In this document: in pieces, positions 36,985 through 46,205 of the stretch
How the letters are laid out: the number at the start of each line of letters is the position of its first letter
Position numbering within the stretch: the stretch's first letter is position 1
Origin: Methylotenera sp.
Lineage (GTDB): Bacteria; Pseudomonadota; Gammaproteobacteria; Burkholderiales; Methylophilaceae
Reading direction: 5' to 3'
NCBI RefSeq assembly: GCF_030653755.1
Contig: NZ_JAURYU010000001.1
Span: 1 to 64,000, forward strand
DNA: 64,000 bases
Translations under genes and position numbers: made by a program
Notes under the pieces: model-generated
Seen by the model: the letters and a program-made list of their open reading frames with translations, nothing else
What the model was told of the DNA's origin: nothing
Database searches by the model: none

Positions 36985-38436
36985 ATGATGGTTGCCGACA
37001 ATACAATCAATTTTCCTAGCAATCAACCGACAAACACTAAAGTTGGGGAGGAAAGTGCCGTCCCTACGTTAACACCAGAAACCTTACAAAAATTTGACGT
37101 TTCAGGTCCTAGATATACCTCTTACCCGACCGCAGATCGATTTGTTGAAGCATTTACTGAAGAATCTTACAAGCAAACCTTAGCTCAACGTCGTATTGGT
37201 GGCTTAACACTGCCTTTATCTATTTATGTACATATCCCATTTTGTGAGTCACTCTGCTTTTTTTGTGCTTGCAACAAAATCGTGACTAAACATCACGAGC
37301 GTAGCGCGGAGTACTTAAGATATCTAAGCCGCGAGATTGACTTACACATCGAGCACTTAGGGGCTGGTCAAACCATCTCACAATTGCACTTAGGCGGTGG
37401 CTCACCTACTTTTTTTAGCGATGAAGAACTCAGCGAACTGATGGCAATGATACGTCGCAGTTTTGTGTTAGCGCCTCATGGTGAATACTCAATAGAGGTT
37501 GACCCACGTACAGTGAATGAACAACGTTTGAAACACTTAGCAGAACTTGGATTTAACCGTCTCAGCTTTGGTGTTCAAGACTTTGATCCAGAAGTACAAA
37601 AAGCGGTGCATCGCATTCAACCAGCAGAACAAGTATTCTCGCTAATGGAAGCAGCACGACGCTTCAAATTTGATTCAGTCAATGTTGATCTGATTTATGG
37701 CTTACCTAAGCAATCTCCAGAGTCATTTTCAAAAACTTTATCGCAAATTGTGGAGTTAAGACCTGAAAGAATAGCATTATATGCTTATGCACATTTGCCT
37801 GAGCGCTTTAAGCCTCAACGTAGAATTGATGCTTACGAGCTACCAGCGGCATCTGCAAAGATTGCGATGCTATCTAATGCGATTTCAACATTCCTTAACG
37901 CAGGTTATGTATATGTAGGTATGGATCATTTTGCCCTGCCTACAGACGCACTAGCCATCGCCAAACGCCAAGGCCGCCTACATCGCAACTTCCAAGGCTA
38001 TAGTACACAACCAGATTGTGACTTAATTAGCCTGGGCGTTTCTGCAATTGGTCGCGTAGGTGCAACTTATAGTCAAAATGCTAAAACACTAGAAGAATAT
38101 TACGATTTTCTTAATCAAGGTCGATTCCCAATCGTACGTGGCCTAGCATTAACACGCGACGACCTAGTACGTCGGGCCGTGATTATGGCCATCATGTGCC
38201 AGGGTGAATTGCAGTATGAATCTATAGAACTTGCCTATATGATTAACTTTAAAGAATACTTTGCCTCAGAACTGGAACTACTTAAAGAACTAGAAAAAAC
38301 TGGCATGATTATCTTAGAAAACTCAGGTCTGCAAGTCACAGACTTTGGATGGTTCTTCGTACGTGCGGTAGGCATGATTTTTGACCGTTACTTACAAACA
38401 GATCGCAACCGTGCTCGGTTCTCTAAAATCATTTAA
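36985..38436 (+). CDS. hemN: Oxygen-independent coproporphyrinogen III oxidase HemN
   Basis: This 483-residue radical SAM enzyme decarboxylates coproporphyrinogen III to protoporphyrinogen IX without O2. The cluster ligands are C87-x3-C91-x2-C94 with the following C96 ('CESLCFFCAC') characteristic of true HemN, and the N-terminal 'GPRYTSYPTADRF' is the trip-wire region. AGGAG precedes the double ATG. It is divergent from fnr with a shared FNR box and would supply haem to the cbb3 oxidase at low oxygen. Confidence 0.95.
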   Translation: MMVADNTINFPSNQPTNTKVGEESAVPTLTPETLQKFDVSGPRYTSYPTADRFVEAFTEESYKQTLAQRRIGGLTLPLSIYVHIPFCESLCFFCACNKIVTKHHERSAEYLRYLSREIDLHIEHLGAGQTISQLHLGGGSPTFFSDEELSELMAMIRRSFVLAPHGEYSIEVDPRTVNEQRLKHLAELGFNRLSFGVQDFDPEVQKAVHRIQPAEQVFSLMEAARRFKFDSVNVDLIYGLPKQSPESFSKTLSQIVELRPERIALYAYAHLPERFKPQRRIDAYELPAASAKIAMLSNAISTFLNAGYVYVGMDHFALPTDALAIAKRQGRLHRNFQGYSTQPDCDLISLGVSAIGRVGATYSQNAKTLEEYYDFLNQGRFPIVRGLALTRDDLVRRAVIMAIMCQGELQYESIELAYMINFKEYFASELELLKELEKTGMIILENSGLQVTDFGWFFVRAVGMIFDRYLQTDRNRARFSKII

Positions 38437-38459
38437 ATAACAATTTAAGCAATAAAATG

Positions 38460-38487
38460 GGTGTGCAGGATGTTAATCCAGCACACC
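38460..38487 (+). terminator. Hairpin past hemN
   Basis: GGTGTGC-A-GGA and TCC-A-GCACACC pair except for the A-A mismatch, around a 6-nt loop, 23 bp after the hemN stop. No T-run follows. The rest of the 313-bp gap to ompW contains the ompW terminator and nothing else recognisable. Confidence 0.45.
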
Positions 38488-38652
38488 GCTGCATCACCTC
38501 AGAACTAGCTTAAAGCCACTTCAAAGCCACGTAGTCAGTACAATCTCCCATAAAACTGCTAAACATATACCGCTAAGCTAAGAACACTTCTACAAAAATT
38601 TCAAACAAGTTAAAGATATTTCATTAAAAATCTACTCAGGTGATATATAGAT

Positions 38653-38685
38653 AAAAAAAGCCCCTGCTACTAGGACAACAGGGGC
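38653..38685 (-). terminator. Rho-independent terminator of ompW
   Basis: On the minus strand GCCCCTG pairs with CAGGGGC, followed by seven T; it lies about 65 bp past the ompW stop. Confidence 0.8.
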
Positions 38686-38749
38686 AAATGTGGAGCCTTA
38701 AAATCTTGAATTAAATTGTTTTAGTTTTAACGCATTGCAAATTTAGCAA

Positions 38750-39454
38750 TTAGAACTTTTTACCAAAGCCAACGCTTACTACTAATGGGTCGACATGTAA
38801 CTTATCTATTTTATTCCAGCCACCGCCATTTACGTTAAGTTTTACGTCAGTATCAAACCAAATCTTTTTAACGTCAAAGTTAACCAACCAACCGTCTTTT
38901 AAATTCACGTCGAAACCTGCTTGAATAGCTGGACCCCAGCTATTACGGTCAATACGTATTGGTTGATCACCAATAGCAGTCCTTGCTTTCAATCCATTAT
39001 CCATTGCGCGCACGTAAGATAGACCAGCACCTACATACGGATCAAACGTTTGATCAGGATTAAAGTGCCATTGCGCAGTCAACGTAGGTGGCAATAAATT
39101 AACTTCACCTAAATCTCTAGAATTAAGCGCAACACCTGCACTTGACGTTTTAACATCATGTTTAGTGCCCAAGGCCAAAATCAATTCTAAGGCAATGTTT
39201 TTGGTCACATAGTAAGAAATATCCAACTCAGGAATAGTGTTACTATCCACTTGAAGATTAGCGCTCGTGTTGCCATATAAAGCAGTAGCTAGACCTTCTC
39301 CATAAGCCTGAGCAGTTTTCTCACCTAACTTACTGCTCTCAGATGGGTTTACGTTAGTTGCACGTAAACGTACTACCCAGTCACCCGCTTCAGCTTGCGC
39401 CAACATTGGTGAAAACGCTGCAGCTAAAGCTAACACTACAAATGATTTTTTCAT
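38750..39454 (-). CDS. ompW: OmpW-family outer-membrane protein
   Basis: This 234-residue protein has a signal peptide cleaved after 'LAQA' (about residue 21), then 'GDWVVRLRATNVNPSE' and the final strand 'LVVSVGFGKKF', ending in the terminal Phe needed for outer-membrane insertion. OmpW forms a small eight-stranded barrel with a hydrophobic channel. GGAGAG precedes the ATG. An FNR box and an ideal -10 lie upstream; OmpW is FNR-activated in other bacteria. Confidence 0.92.
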   Translation of the reverse strand: MKKSFVVLALAAAFSPMLAQAEAGDWVVRLRATNVNPSESSKLGEKTAQAYGEGLATALYGNTSANLQVDSNTIPELDISYYVTKNIALELILALGTKHDVKTSSAGVALNSRDLGEVNLLPPTLTAQWHFNPDQTFDPYVGAGLSYVRAMDNGLKARTAIGDQPIRIDRNSWGPAIQAGFDVNLKDGWLVNFDVKKIWFDTDVKLNVNGGGWNKIDKLHVDPLVVSVGFGKKF

Positions 39455-39507
39455 TTTCTTACTCTCCGCTTAAAAATTAAGTTATCTATTACAAATTCGA
39501 TGGCTGA

Positions 39508-39549
39508 ATTATATTGAGCTAACTTTAGAGGTCATTTGATTTGCATCAA
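39508..39549 (-). promoter_or_regulatory. FNR-dependent promoter of ompW
   Basis: An exact FNR box TTGAT-TTGC-ATCAA (39536-39549) is followed on the minus strand by a consensus TATAAT (39508-39513). The spacing gives a transcription start near 39501 with the box centred at -41.5, the classical class II FNR promoter. Confidence 0.88.
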
Positions 39550-39595
39550 ATGAAGCGGTGCTAAACAATTTTTTGTTGTTTTTTCACAACAATAA

Positions 39596-40984
39596 TTAAT
39601 GATTTAACGTGAATAAAGCAATAGACTCTACGTGGGCAGTGTGTGGAAACATATTAATCACACCCGCAGCTTTTAATTGATACCCTTTTTCATTGACCAG
39701 CACACCAGCATCACGTGCTAATGTAGCTGGGTTACAAGATACATAAACAATAGACTCTGGCTGATTACTAGGGTCTAGTGACTTCACTAATTCAAACGCC
39801 CCATCACGTGGTGGGTCAACTAACCATTTATTAAAGCGCCCTAAACCAGTTAAAGCCTCTGGTGTCATTTTAAACAAATCTGCCACGCCAAATTTAACGT
39901 GATTAATCTCATTTAACTGCGCGCTTTCATTTGCACGTTCAACGAGATTAGCAAGACCTTCCAAACCCAACACTTGTGCGCCACTACGTGCAATAGGTAG
40001 CGTGAAGTTACCAATACCACAAAAAAAGTCAGCAATATTCTCGTTCGCTTTAGGTGAAAGTAGCTGCATCGCACGGCGAATCATCACCTGATTAATTTGC
40101 GGGTTCACTTGTGTAAACTCATTAGGTTTAAATGGGTATTTCAAATCAAACTCTGGCAGGCTATAGCTAAGTGCAGAGCCATTTAAAGGGTAAAAAGGTT
40201 TAATGGTGTCCGGCCCTTTGGTTTGTGTCCAAACCTGAACGCCATGATCATTAGCAAATGCTTTAAGCAAGCTTTCGTCTTGAGTATTAAGCGGTGCCAT
40301 AATGCGCATAATCAACACAATCACTGGCTTATATTGTGCATTGACATCAGGCTCAATAGCATCTGGTTCACCTACCGCCAATTCTATTTGAGGTAATTTA
40401 TCTCTAATACTCAGCAACAAAATTAAATCTTGTAACGGTGTAATTAAGGCTGAAACTTCGGGGACTAATACCTCACAACTATTCATATCTGCTACAAAAC
40501 GTGTTGATTTCTCATTAAAACCAACCAATACGCGTTGTTTTTTCTCTACGTATTTAACACTTAGACGCGCTTTATGACGATAGCCCCAAGTCGGGCCATA
40601 CAATGGTGGTAGCATATTTTCAGCTTTTACCTTGCCAATATGCCATAAATCACTTTCTAGCAAACGCTGCTTGGTAGCAACCTGCGCAGCAAAATCTAAA
40701 TGTTGCAATTTACAACCACCACATAGTCCAAAATGAGGACATTTCGGTGTGACGCGTTGGTTAGATTGTTTCAACACCTCAACCACGTTAGCGACTTCAT
40801 AACTCGGTTTAATCCGGTGAGACTGGAAAGTGACTTTTTCACCAGGCAATGCGCCGTCAACAAAAATCGTTTTACCTTCTACATGGGTAACACCACGACC
40901 TTCTTGGTCTAATGATTCAATCACCGCTGTTAAAATTGGGGCTGGTATATTTTCAGCTTGTGCTTTATTTCGTCTTTTTCTCAT
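39596..40984 (-). CDS. rlmD: 23S rRNA (uracil-1939-C5)-methyltransferase RlmD
   Basis: This 462-residue enzyme has an N-terminal TRAM domain ('[16 protein letters not shown]'), an Fe-S cysteine set including '[10 protein letters not shown]', the SAM motif '[12 protein letters not shown]' and the catalytic '[11 protein letters not shown]' region. It methylates U1939 of 23S rRNA. Its start is the ATG at 40984. It stands alone. Confidence 0.95.
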   Translation of the reverse strand: MRKRRNKAQAENIPAPILTAVIESLDQEGRGVTHVEGKTIFVDGALPGEKVTFQSHRIKPSYEVANVVEVLKQSNQRVTPKCPHFGLCGGCKLQHLDFAAQVATKQRLLESDLWHIGKVKAENMLPPLYGPTWGYRHKARLSVKYVEKKQRVLVGFNEKSTRFVADMNSCEVLVPEVSALITPLQDLILLLSIRDKLPQIELAVGEPDAIEPDVNAQYKPVIVLIMRIMAPLNTQDESLLKAFANDHGVQVWTQTKGPDTIKPFYPLNGSALSYSLPEFDLKYPFKPNEFTQVNPQINQVMIRRAMQLLSPKANENIADFFCGIGNFTLPIARSGAQVLGLEGLANLVERANESAQLNEINHVKFGVADLFKMTPEALTGLGRFNKWLVDPPRDGAFELVKSLDPSNQPESIVYVSCNPATLARDAGVLVNEKGYQLKAAGVINMFPHTAHVESIALFTLNH

Positions 40985-41084
40985 AGGCTAAATTTTACCG
41001 CAGAGCTTGTATTAGAGGAAATGATCTTATTTTGATAAACTTAATATTAATGCTTTAATATCAAGCAATCTTAAGTAATAAGAA

Positions 41085-41543
41085 ATGATTTCTCTCATGA
41101 ATCTAAAAAACTTAATCATCTCAATCATGCTGGCTGGAACTGCTATATTTCAACTCGCACAGGCGACTGAACAGCAAATTCGCACCACAAAAAATGGCAT
41201 TCAATACCTAACTGGCGGCATTGGCCATGAAGAAGTAATTGAAATGCGGCCGCATGCAAAAAAATTCACACTAAACTTAATATTCTCAGAAGGTGAAGAT
41301 GGTCATTCTGCCACTGCGATTAACATCAATATCTACAATCATAAAAATGAGCTTGTGTTTAGACTAAAGAATGCTAAACCAATGTTATACATTAATTTAT
41401 CAGTAGGGACTTATACGATTCTGGCAACGAACAATGGTGAAAAGCTACGCCATCGATTAACGATTGATGGCAACAACAATCAAAAAGTCATTCTTAACTG
41501 GAAAGAAGCAAACCAAAGCAACATGCCTGAAAAAACTCTTTAA
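41085..41543 (+). CDS. Uncharacterised secreted protein
   Basis: This protein of up to 152 residues has a signal peptide ending near 'LAQA'. The mature part (about 125 residues) has 'AININIYNHKNELVFRLKNA' and 'LYINLSVGTYTILATNNG', which resembles a small beta-sandwich of the carboxypeptidase-regulatory type. A second ATG at codon 5 (41097) may be the true start. Function is unknown. It precedes an M48 lipoprotein gene by 90 bp on the same strand. Confidence 0.7.
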   Translation: MISLMNLKNLIISIMLAGTAIFQLAQATEQQIRTTKNGIQYLTGGIGHEEVIEMRPHAKKFTLNLIFSEGEDGHSATAININIYNHKNELVFRLKNAKPMLYINLSVGTYTILATNNGEKLRHRLTIDGNNNQKVILNWKEANQSNMPEKTL

Positions 41544-41633
41544 TCAACTAACATCATGATTGTTGACTGCTAGACAAAACAGAAATTAAACTTCCATATC
41601 AAAAAAATCAATAAAAACCATAAGGAAATCAAC

Positions 41634-42710
41634 GTGCTTCTGACCAGATCACCACTATTTATCGTAGCCCTACTTCTTGCTGCATGCGCAGCACCACAAA
41701 CTCGAGCACCGATTGCTAATAACGAGACCACCAACGCTGAGGCAAAGAAACAACAAGAACTTGTAGTTGAAGACTACATGAGTAACTATAAAAAACTACA
41801 GAATGTTTCTTCGCGGATTATTACGGATGGCAGTGACTTATGCGGCGATAAAACTGCTGGCTATTACGGATTTAATTATTGGAATCGAGATGGTTTTAAA
41901 CCAGCATGGAAAGAAGTCACTAAATCTAAATTTGGTTTAGATGAGCGTTTTAAAATTCTGCATGTCGTTGAAAAATCTCCTGCTGAAAGAGCAACACTAA
42001 AAGAAGGTGATGTTTTAGTGTCCATCAATCACTGGCTTGTACCCATTGGCAAAGATGCCGATAAGCAATTATCACAAAAACTAGCAGAACAAGCGAAAAG
42101 TCTATCCCCAGTAGAAATGTCAGTATTAAGAGACGGTACAGAACACAAAGTATCTATCACGCCAGTAAAATCCTGTGACTTTCAAGTACATCTAGCACCA
42201 GACGACACCAAAAACGCTTATGCAGATGGTAAAAACATTGTGGTTTATAAGGGGCTCATGGACTTTTTTAAGACCGACGAAGAGATGGCTCTCGTCGTCA
42301 GCCATGAGCTTGCTCACAATGCCATGAAGCACATTGATGCAAAAAAGAAAAATGCTACTGTAGGTGGCGTATTTGGTTTACTACTTGATATCGCGGCAGC
42401 CACTGCTGGCGTCAACACAAACGGTGACTTTAGCCGAATGGGCGCTGGCATGGCTGGCAACGCATACTCTGTTGAGTTTGAACAAGAAGCCGACTACGTT
42501 GGCTTATATATCATGCAAAAAGCTGGTTTTAATATCGATAACGCTGCTGGCTTTTGGAGAAGGATGGCGATTAATAACTCACAAGCAATCACCACAAAAT
42601 CTTCTCACCCTACTACACCAGAGCGGTTTGTCGCCATTGAAGAAACCGTAAAAGAAATTAAAGGGAAACTTGAAAAAGGCGTTGCACTTAACCCTGAGTT
42701 AAAGAAATAG
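41634..42710 (+). CDS. PDZ-containing M48-family metallopeptidase lipoprotein
   Basis: Translation starts at GTG after AAGGAAATCAAC. The 358-residue product has a lipobox 'LLAAC' (C18), a PDZ-like segment ('VVEKSPAERATLKEGDVLVSIN', about residues 113-134) and zinc motif HELAH at 224-228, with a further glutamate in 'VEFEQEADYVGL'. M48 lipoproteins of this kind act in outer-membrane quality control (BepA/LoiP-like). The PDZ placement ahead of the protease domain is unusual for BepA. Confidence 0.85.
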   Translation: MLLTRSPLFIVALLLAACAAPQTRAPIANNETTNAEAKKQQELVVEDYMSNYKKLQNVSSRIITDGSDLCGDKTAGYYGFNYWNRDGFKPAWKEVTKSKFGLDERFKILHVVEKSPAERATLKEGDVLVSINHWLVPIGKDADKQLSQKLAEQAKSLSPVEMSVLRDGTEHKVSITPVKSCDFQVHLAPDDTKNAYADGKNIVVYKGLMDFFKTDEEMALVVSHELAHNAMKHIDAKKKNATVGGVFGLLLDIAAATAGVNTNGDFSRMGAGMAGNAYSVEFEQEADYVGLYIMQKAGFNIDNAAGFWRRMAINNSQAITTKSSHPTTPERFVAIEETVKEIKGKLEKGVALNPELKK

Positions 42711-42741
42711 ACAGGACGCTTTATTCTTTACACATCATGCG

Positions 42742-43515
42742 CTATTTCCATGCCGCTAGGAACTCTATCCAATGCGGCGCGGTATAGCCTGATAAAGTAT
42801 CTCGTACTAAATTAACTTCTGCTTCATACGCTTCTGGCGATAGGTGTCCGCGCATCAGCTGAAAGCGCAAAAATACCAGATGCGTATTGGCCACATCAGT
42901 TTCACAATAATCTCTAATTTGCGCAATCTGACCAGCTTTATAGGCATCCCACACTTTACTGCCGTCCATCCCCAACTTACCAGGAAAGCCGCACAGCTTC
43001 GCCAAATCATCCAATGGCGCATTAGCACGTGCGTTAAACATCGCCATCACGTCCATCAGATCTAAATGGCGTGTGTGATAACGGCTAATATAATTGTTCC
43101 ACTTAAACTCTTTGTCATCCTCGCCTAAATCCCAGTAACGGCTGGCATTAATCTCGTGAATTAAGCCGCGGTAATGCAACACTGGCAAGTCAAAACCACT
43201 CCCATTCCACGAGATAATCTGTGGCGTATATTTTTCTATCCCATCAAAAAAACGCTGAATAATTTCAGCTTCAGAGGAGTCAGGATCGCCTAGTGTCCAT
43301 ACTTTAAATTGTTTACCTTCACGTAATGCGCATGAAATCGCGCAAATTCGGTGCTGGTGCAAGGGTAAAAACTCGGTACCATTTTGTTGCCGACGTTGGT
43401 GTAGTGCAATATTAGCAACATCTTCATCAGAGGTTTCAGCGGGTAAATCTAGCAAGGTACGCAAACCATCTGTATCTGGAATGGTTTCAATATCAAAAAC
43501 TAATGTAGGGGTCAT
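42742..43515 (-). CDS. Predicted 3'-5' exonuclease (PolB-like exo2 family)
   Basis: This 257-residue DEDD-type nuclease begins 'LVFDIETIPD' (D8, E10), then 'IISWNGSGFDLPVLHYR' and 'RDYCETDVANTHLVFLR' carry the remaining acidic residues. This is the stand-alone PolB-like exonuclease family; its substrate is not established. It is the last of a minus-strand run after ydbH-ynbE-ydbL, about 50 bp after ydbL. Confidence 0.85.
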   Translation of the reverse strand: MTPTLVFDIETIPDTDGLRTLLDLPAETSDEDVANIALHQRRQQNGTEFLPLHQHRICAISCALREGKQFKVWTLGDPDSSEAEIIQRFFDGIEKYTPQIISWNGSGFDLPVLHYRGLIHEINASRYWDLGEDDKEFKWNNYISRYHTRHLDLMDVMAMFNARANAPLDDLAKLCGFPGKLGMDGSKVWDAYKAGQIAQIRDYCETDVANTHLVFLRFQLMRGHLSPEAYEAEVNLVRDTLSGYTAPHWIEFLAAWK

Positions 43516-43564
43516 GGCAAGGGCTTTATTAAAATCTTAGTAAACACGGAAAAAAGTATCTCAA

Positions 43565-43981
43565 CTATTTTTGCGTCCAACCGCCAGCACCCTGCACCCA
43601 CCAACCACCTTGTGCTTTATCAATCCAACGGCTTGCAAACGTGCTTTGAATTTCAGCTTGCCACTCAGGATGTCCATTAGCCGTAGCAATTTCTTTGTAT
43701 AGTTTGGCGCGGTCTGCATTCTCCGCCGCCACTGTGCCATTTAATGCCGCACGATCTTTTAACGGTACAGCATTAGCATCGCGCACTGCAACCATGCCAT
43801 CTTTAGTTAAGCCAACCGCTCCACTTGCATAGTGTGGCGCAAGCTGTGCATGGCGAGACTGCATACTGCCCTTAATGGCTGTAATTGCTGGTGTGTTAAC
43901 CTCTAAGTCTGCGGCGGCAACCACCATTTGACTCGCAAACATCGCGCCTAATAACAACACGCTGAATAAGATTTTTTTCAT
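43565..43981 (-). CDS. ydbL: YdbL-family periplasmic protein (DUF1318)
   Basis: This 138-residue protein has a signal peptide ending 'VVAAA'. The mature part has 'TKDGMVAVRDANAVPLKDRA' and 'NADRAKLYKEIATANGHPEW', which are diagnostic of DUF1318/YdbL. YdbL is thought to act as a chaperone for the YdbH-YnbE lipid-transport bridge. I chose the ATG at 43981. It completes the ydbH-ynbE-ydbL order known from enterobacteria. Confidence 0.88.
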   Translation of the reverse strand: MKKILFSVLLLGAMFASQMVVAAADLEVNTPAITAIKGSMQSRHAQLAPHYASGAVGLTKDGMVAVRDANAVPLKDRAALNGTVAAENADRAKLYKEIATANGHPEWQAEIQSTFASRWIDKAQGGWWVQGAGGWTQK

Positions 43982-44033
43982 GATGATTCCTTTAACTGGG
44001 TTATTTATTTTGCCAACATGCATTTGCAACTGA

Positions 44034-44210
44034 TTAAGGCTCTACCGTATTAGTGCTTGGCTTCCCTGCGCCATTTTTAAGTTGCCAAACATCATCAATA
44101 ATCTTATCTGCGGCTTTTTCTGCCGCGGCTGCTGGGAAATAAATATTAATCGTGACACAAGAGGGTAAAGCACACGCCAACACCAAAGCAATCGACCAAC
44201 TTTTCATCAT
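44034..44210 (-). CDS. ynbE: YnbE-family small lipoprotein
   Basis: This 58-residue protein has a lipoprotein signal peptide ending 'ALPSC' and then 'VTINIYFPAAAAEKAADKI', which is the YnbE signature. It lies between ydbH and ydbL. YnbE is the outer-membrane partner that extends the beta-groove of YdbH. A GGATAA ribosome-binding-like sequence precedes the ATG-ATG pair. Confidence 0.88.
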   Translation of the reverse strand: MMKSWSIALVLACALPSCVTINIYFPAAAAEKAADKIIDDVWQLKNGAGKPSTNTVEP

Positions 44211-44370
44211 TTATCCTTTTCTTAAATTACGCACGCTATATTAGCTACTCATATTGAAAGTGGCTTCGGGGTCATTGCGCCCTACTGCAACCTTATTTAA
44301 TTTATTGCGTTAACTCATTGCGCTATTCAACAACAGCCAGTGTCAACAATAGCCTTACTTAACAAGCAAC

Positions 44371-46194
44371 TTATTCAACAACCGCCTTAGTATTACCATC
44401 AGTCACACGCTTCACCCGTGCTAAGAGTTCACTCCAGCCTACTGTTTGATTGTACCCCATCACTGTAATTGCGGGGATACCACTTCCTTTAACGATGATA
44501 TACCCATGTGCGGTTGACTCAACACCGCCCATTTCACAAATATCATTGCGTAACCGACAACTTAACCCCATTTTTCCATAATTAAATTGCTCAAAAAATC
44601 GTAAAAAACTACGTTGTACAGCCGCGGCAGCACCGCCGCCACCTAAAGCAGAAATGTTTTCTACAGCACGTTGTGAGATTTTTTTAGGATATTTTCCAGG
44701 GCTACTTTGTACGACGGCATCAAAAGTCACTGGCTTCCAGTTTTGTAGTTCTAAGGCTTTAATATCTCCATCTAATTTACCTTCAATCGCACCAAACGAG
44801 AATGTTCTTGTGAGTTCACCTAAATCCAAATTTCTTAAGGCAATATCCGCATTCAATTTCGGGGCGATTCCCAATGGGGTAAGCATGGTCAAATGAGTGA
44901 CCGTTGCCGTACCATTGAACACATGTAGCACCACACTACCATCAGTAGTCAATATGCCCCGACTATAAGTCACCAGGGGGATTTCAGCAGAGGCTTTACC
45001 TAGCATACGTGGCAACTTGAGCTGTGTTGTAAAGTCCGACATGGATATGGGCTCAAGCCTTGCAGCTAAATGCCAATACCACTCGTCACGGATGCGTGCC
45101 GCAGATATATCAGATAAACTCAAAGCACCATCTAACAATGGTAGTCGTATATTAGGTGCAGTTAGCGAGTAGCGATTTACCTCAGCATTAATCTCTGTTT
45201 TACCTAAAGGCAAGTTAAGCAAACTTCCATGCTCGTAACTTAACTGAACAGGGTTAGATGCCTCATAGCTCCATGGAATATTGGCATTTAGCTGATAGAA
45301 CGCAAATTTGTTGTTGATATCTACAATATCAACATGATTCAGTTTCAATGTAAATGACTGTAACTTTGTATCCTTTATCTTAAGCGACAATGCTGCATCG
45401 CCTTCAATCGTGGCGTTGTTAAACGCAGTATTACCTAACAGTGGCTTAAATAGCAGAGGATAAGCTGCGCTTAGATTTAGTTTAGGGAGTGTGGCGTTTA
45501 AATCGAGCAACTTAGCATCACTTAGCCGCAAAAGGCCATCTGCATCTAACTCACCCACGCGATTAATCTTCAAGTGCGCATGATGAACATGAAGCATGTC
45601 ATCTTTTAGTGTGCCGCTGGCTGTCACCGCATGACCGCCGTGCTCAATATAAAACGGCTGCCAGTACACTTCACCAGCTTTCCAATCCAGAGCGGCTTGC
45701 CATTGCCAACCTAGCGCTTCTCGTTTTAATCCAACAGTGAAGGTGCCAGTCAGCTTTTCTGCTGCATGCAATCCAGCCTCATCGCTAAAGCTCCCGTCTT
45801 TCAAAGAAAGCGTGGCATTTAAATCTAGTTGATTGGGATTAAATAAGCGATTGATTTCCAAATCAAAAGGGAAGTCAACACGTGTGCTTTTTAAGCGTCC
45901 ATTAATACAACGCGCCTCAATTGTATTGAGCTGTTTTGGAAGGTCACAAGCTAAATCAAACTGTATCCAATCTTCAGGCTTACGCTGTACATCTGTTTTT
46001 GCTGGATTAAATACTGCATGCAAAGTAACCGTAGGCTTAGGTTGATTAAGGCGCACTTTTAATGCGATATCTTTTGCATTGCCCATCTCATGCTCAACAT
46101 GCATAGCGCTGATGGATATCTCAGAAACCGCATATGCAAAAATGCTATAACAAACCAAACAAATGAAACTAACAATGCGGCTTAGAGCGCTCAT
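44371..46194 (-). CDS. ydbH: YdbH-family AsmA-like lipid-bridge protein
   Basis: This 607-residue protein has one N-terminal membrane segment and a long beta-rich periplasmic region. The C-terminal part includes 'GAIEGKLDGDIKALELQNWKP' features (DUF3971/YdbH type) and ends with 'RNDICEMGGVES'. It is shorter than E. coli YdbH as I recall it. With TamB and YhdP, YdbH carries phospholipids between the membranes. It is 12 nt downstream of cysM and begins the ydbH-ynbE-ydbL operon. Confidence 0.85.
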   Translation of the reverse strand: MSALSRIVSFICLVCYSIFAYAVSEISISAMHVEHEMGNAKDIALKVRLNQPKPTVTLHAVFNPAKTDVQRKPEDWIQFDLACDLPKQLNTIEARCINGRLKSTRVDFPFDLEINRLFNPNQLDLNATLSLKDGSFSDEAGLHAAEKLTGTFTVGLKREALGWQWQAALDWKAGEVYWQPFYIEHGGHAVTASGTLKDDMLHVHHAHLKINRVGELDADGLLRLSDAKLLDLNATLPKLNLSAAYPLLFKPLLGNTAFNNATIEGDAALSLKIKDTKLQSFTLKLNHVDIVDINNKFAFYQLNANIPWSYEASNPVQLSYEHGSLLNLPLGKTEINAEVNRYSLTAPNIRLPLLDGALSLSDISAARIRDEWYWHLAARLEPISMSDFTTQLKLPRMLGKASAEIPLVTYSRGILTTDGSVVLHVFNGTATVTHLTMLTPLGIAPKLNADIALRNLDLGELTRTFSFGAIEGKLDGDIKALELQNWKPVTFDAVVQSSPGKYPKKISQRAVENISALGGGGAAAAVQRSFLRFFEQFNYGKMGLSCRLRNDICEMGGVESTAHGYIIVKGSGIPAITVMGYNQTVGWSELLARVKRVTDGNTKAVVE

Positions 46195-46205
46195 CTCTAA
46201 ACAAA

